Position numbers and translations under genes: made by a program. A model generated the notes under the pieces. That model was not told where the DNA came from. It made no database searches and saw only the letters and a list, made by a program, of their open reading frames with translations. Shown piece after piece: positions 62,361-64,000 of a DNA stretch of 64,000 bases. Source of the DNA: Pseudomonas kairouanensis (GTDB lineage Bacteria; Pseudomonadota; Gammaproteobacteria; Pseudomonadales; Pseudomonadaceae); assembly GCF_004682055.1 (NCBI RefSeq), contig NZ_QUZU01000018.1, positions 1-64,000 on the forward strand. Reading direction: 5' to 3'. Within the stretch, counting starts at the first letter, position 1. Each line of letters begins with the position of its first letter.

Positions 62361-62389
62361 TTGACGTCTTGCGGGTCTCTGATTTTACA
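62361..62389 (+). promoter_or_regulatory. Probable sigma-70 promoter of the peptide/E1 operon
   Basis: TTGACG, 17-bp spacer, TTTACA, 46 bp before the peptide start codon. Both boxes are close to consensus at optimal spacing. Confidence 0.5.
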
Positions 62390-62435
62390 TTGGCGGTGCA
62401 GCACAATTTTAATTGTTCGAAGAAGGAGTTTTGTT

Positions 62436-62645
62436 ATGGGTAAAAATGCAATTGGTATTGCAGCAGTGCTTTTGGGAGTTTCTGCAGTTGCTGAGGCGAA
62501 CGTAATAACTGATCCATCGCCTGTAGTTACTCAGCCTCCATCTGCTCTGCCGGCTCAAACTAATGCGGCTCCGCTGACGATTGCATTTGTCGGTTCTGGT
62601 TGTGATGGTGGTGTGATTTCGCGCACGAGCAGACGCTGCAATTAA
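62436..62645 (+). CDS. Putative RiPP precursor peptide ending in Asn
   Basis: A 69-residue peptide with a strong AGAAGGAG RBS. It begins MGKNAIGIAAVLLGVSAVAE, a Sec-like hydrophobic leader with a possible AEA cleavage site, followed by a Pro/Gln/Ala-rich linker and the C-terminal segment GSGCDGGVISRTSRRCN. The last residue is Asn, the residue that MccB-type enzymes adenylate in microcin C precursors. Two Cys bracket the terminal 14 residues. The E1-like gene follows 68 bp downstream. Without that neighbour it would be an orphan exported peptide; precursor status is inferred. Confidence 0.65.
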   Translation: MGKNAIGIAAVLLGVSAVAEANVITDPSPVVTQPPSALPAQTNAAPLTIAFVGSGCDGGVISRTSRRCN

Positions 62646-62713
62646 GATTGTCGTTTAGGGGGGCGGCGTGATGTTTGACGCCGTCACTTGAACTGAGAAA
62701 AGGAAGCCAGTAT

Positions 62714-63691
62714 ATGATTGAGAACTTTAGCGACTTCTGCTTTTATGATTCCTCTGGCAGCGCTATTGGAGTGGTTGCGCCCTCAACTTTTCATTCCCGC
62801 GTAAACGAACAAACCGTTATTAGTGGGCCGCATGCGACGGTGCGGCTTACAGAACAGACTCTACCGGCGCTTACGGAGGGTCTTTTACGCTCAGGAGCCT
62901 TGGTCCCTGGGTCCTCCAACGAGGTTGCTGAGGTTTGTGAGTATTTGAAAGATCCTGAAACCAGCCGTACTGCGAGTTTCTTTTTATGTAAGGCAAAAAC
63001 GTGTGCTGATATAATTTCTGTTTTCAAAAAGATCAAAAATGCTAACGTGCTTTTGATTGGTTGCGGAGGTATAGGTAGTACTGCGGCACTGTTGTTGGCC
63101 GGTGGCGGGGTAGGGAGTTTAACTTTAGTTGATCCTGATGTCGTTGAGCTAAGCAATTTAAATCGGCAGCTTTTTTGGCGTAAGCTGGATGTTGGAAAAA
63201 GCAAAGTTTCAATATTGGACCGAGAAATACAGGCGCGGTTTGATGGGGTGCAGGTTTCAATTATTAAGAAGGAGCTGGATTTTTACGGAATAGTTGAACT
63301 GGCTTCTTCAGGTGAGTTTTCAGTCGTGGTGATCACCGCAGATAATCCCGCCACATTGGTTCCTCGGGCTGAAGAGCTGGCATCAATACTCAAGATTCCG
63401 GTTGTTAGTGGCGGGTATTTACACAGTCATTGTATTGCGAGCTTTTATTCCGGTAATGATATTCGAAATATCCCTAACGAACAGGGGTTCGATATGGACT
63501 GGGAGAAATTGCCAGGATCAATAATGCCGAGCTTCGGCCCTTTAAATTTTACAATAGCGTCGTTGCTATCCGCCGGGGTGTTAACGTTTCTTGCATCATC
63601 TATTTTTGGCAATGCACGATCCAGTTATATTGAGTGGGACGCTGCGGTGGTCCCGACTGAGTTTTCTACCAAGTTTTGTTATGACGAGTAA
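62714..63691 (+). CDS. MccB-like E1/ThiF-family adenylyltransferase
   Basis: A 325-residue protein. The adenylation domain starts NANVLLIGCGGIGSTAALLL (about residue 112), with LVDPDVVELSNLNRQLFWRK and DVGKSKVSILDREI, which track the equivalent regions of MccB (GCGGIG, D-x5-NLTRQ, DVGKNK). The N-terminal ~100 residues, including ALVPG and SRTASFF, parallel the MccB peptide-binding domain. The C-terminal part IMPSFGPLNFTIASLLSAGV also matches. The zinc CxxC pairs of E. coli MccB are missing. The ATG at 62714 follows AGGAAG; a TTG 13 codons earlier is less likely. Codons are AT-rich relative to the window. Confidence 0.82.
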   Translation: MIENFSDFCFYDSSGSAIGVVAPSTFHSRVNEQTVISGPHATVRLTEQTLPALTEGLLRSGALVPGSSNEVAEVCEYLKDPETSRTASFFLCKAKTCADIISVFKKIKNANVLLIGCGGIGSTAALLLAGGGVGSLTLVDPDVVELSNLNRQLFWRKLDVGKSKVSILDREIQARFDGVQVSIIKKELDFYGIVELASSGEFSVVVITADNPATLVPRAEELASILKIPVVSGGYLHSHCIASFYSGNDIRNIPNEQGFDMDWEKLPGSIMPSFGPLNFTIASLLSAGVLTFLASSIFGNARSSYIEWDAAVVPTEFSTKFCYDE

Positions 63692-63703
63692 GCGGTGATT
63701 GGA

Positions 63704-64000
63704 ATGGATTGTATTTTCTGCAACATCGTCCACAAAACCTCCCCAGCCCACATCCTCTGGGAAGACGACCAGCACATGGCCTTCCTCTCAATCTTCCCCA
63801 ACACCCCCGGTTTCAGCGTAGTGATCCCCAAGCAGCATTACGGCAGCTATGCGTTTGCGCAGTCGGATGAAGTGCTGGCCGCGTTGGCGGTGGCGGCGAA
63901 GAGGACGGCGTTGCAGATCGACCGGGCGTTTCCGGATGTGGCGCGTACGGGGCTGATCATGGAGGGGTATGGGGTGGACCATCTGCATGCGAAGTTGTTT
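63704..64000 (+). CDS. HIT-family hydrolase, partial (cut by window end)
   Basis: The first 99 residues of a histidine-triad protein. It begins MDCIFCNIVHKTSPAHILWE, contains FPNTPGFSVVIPKQHYGSYA and reaches VDHLHAKLF, the start of the triad. The start is 12 bp after the E1 stop, so co-transcription is likely. Codon usage soon becomes GC-rich like the core genome, which favours a resident HIT gene. HIT proteins cleave nucleotide-phosphoramidate bonds, and one (MccH) gives microcin C immunity elsewhere. Confidence 0.85.
   Translation, partial: MDCIFCNIVHKTSPAHILWEDDQHMAFLSIFPNTPGFSVVIPKQHYGSYAFAQSDEVLAALAVAAKRTALQIDRAFPDVARTGLIMEGYGVDHLHAKLF

Noticed and set aside
62675..62713. TTG start 13 codons upstream for the MccB-like gene
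   Set aside because: ATG at 62714 has AGGAAG at proper spacing; the TTG has no comparable RBS.

Overview
This window is chromosomal DNA from a Pseudomonas of the fluorescens/putida lineage. The gene order oscA-sbp-cysT-cysW-cysA next to a GGDEF/EAL gene and desA matches the P. aeruginosa PA0280-PA0286 neighbourhood as I know it. Coding regions are GC-rich, with typical Pseudomonas REP palindromes in the gaps. No rRNA or CRISPR array is visible.

Bases 1-24400 are mostly core genome with a sulfur-scavenging theme: two sulfatases (the second is AtsA), the alkylsulfatase dioxygenase AtsK, a divergent LysR regulator, the AtsRBC sulfate-ester importer, the CysTWA/Sbp sulfate importer and OscA. Between and after them lie a fatty-acid desaturase/AraC pair, two small periplasmic proteins, a Crp/Fnr regulator, a DUF962 membrane protein, a GGDEF-EAL protein, DesA, a diguanylate cyclase and a REC-HDOD protein. 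gabD and gabT (24450-27351) follow.

At 27723-27799 a tRNA-Arg(CCG) gene marks the left end of an integrated island that runs to a 41-bp duplicate of the tRNA 3' part at 40905-40945. The island has a tyrosine integrase beside the tRNA, a chorismate mutase/LysE cassette between inverted repeats, replication-like and HTH genes, an Abi_2 HEPN abortive-infection gene, an MFS/IclR cassette between 74-bp repeats, decayed istB and umuC fragments, and a broken ssb near its right end. Just outside, a rhuM-like gene lies between two copies of the same terminator.

Bases 42136-47257 are core-like again: ECF sigma factor/anti-sigma pair, VWA lipoprotein, two small lipoproteins and a signal peptidase I. 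From 47309 to 60844 lies a contact-dependent inhibition locus, transcribed on the minus strand in the order cdiB-cdiA-cdiI. It is followed by a train of small immunity-like genes, including a truncated duplicate of cdiI coupled to an SMI1/KNR4 gene.

The most unusual part is the right edge. At 62361-63691, in visibly AT-rich DNA, a 69-residue peptide gene ending in Arg-Arg-Cys-Asn precedes a divergent MccB-like E1 adenylyltransferase. A HIT-family hydrolase starts 12 nt downstream and is cut by the window end. This resembles a microcin C-type peptide-nucleotide pathway (C-terminal Asn substrate, MccB-like enzyme, HIT hydrolase as possible self-immunity), but with a much longer leader-bearing precursor and an enzyme lacking the zinc cysteines of E. 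coli MccB.
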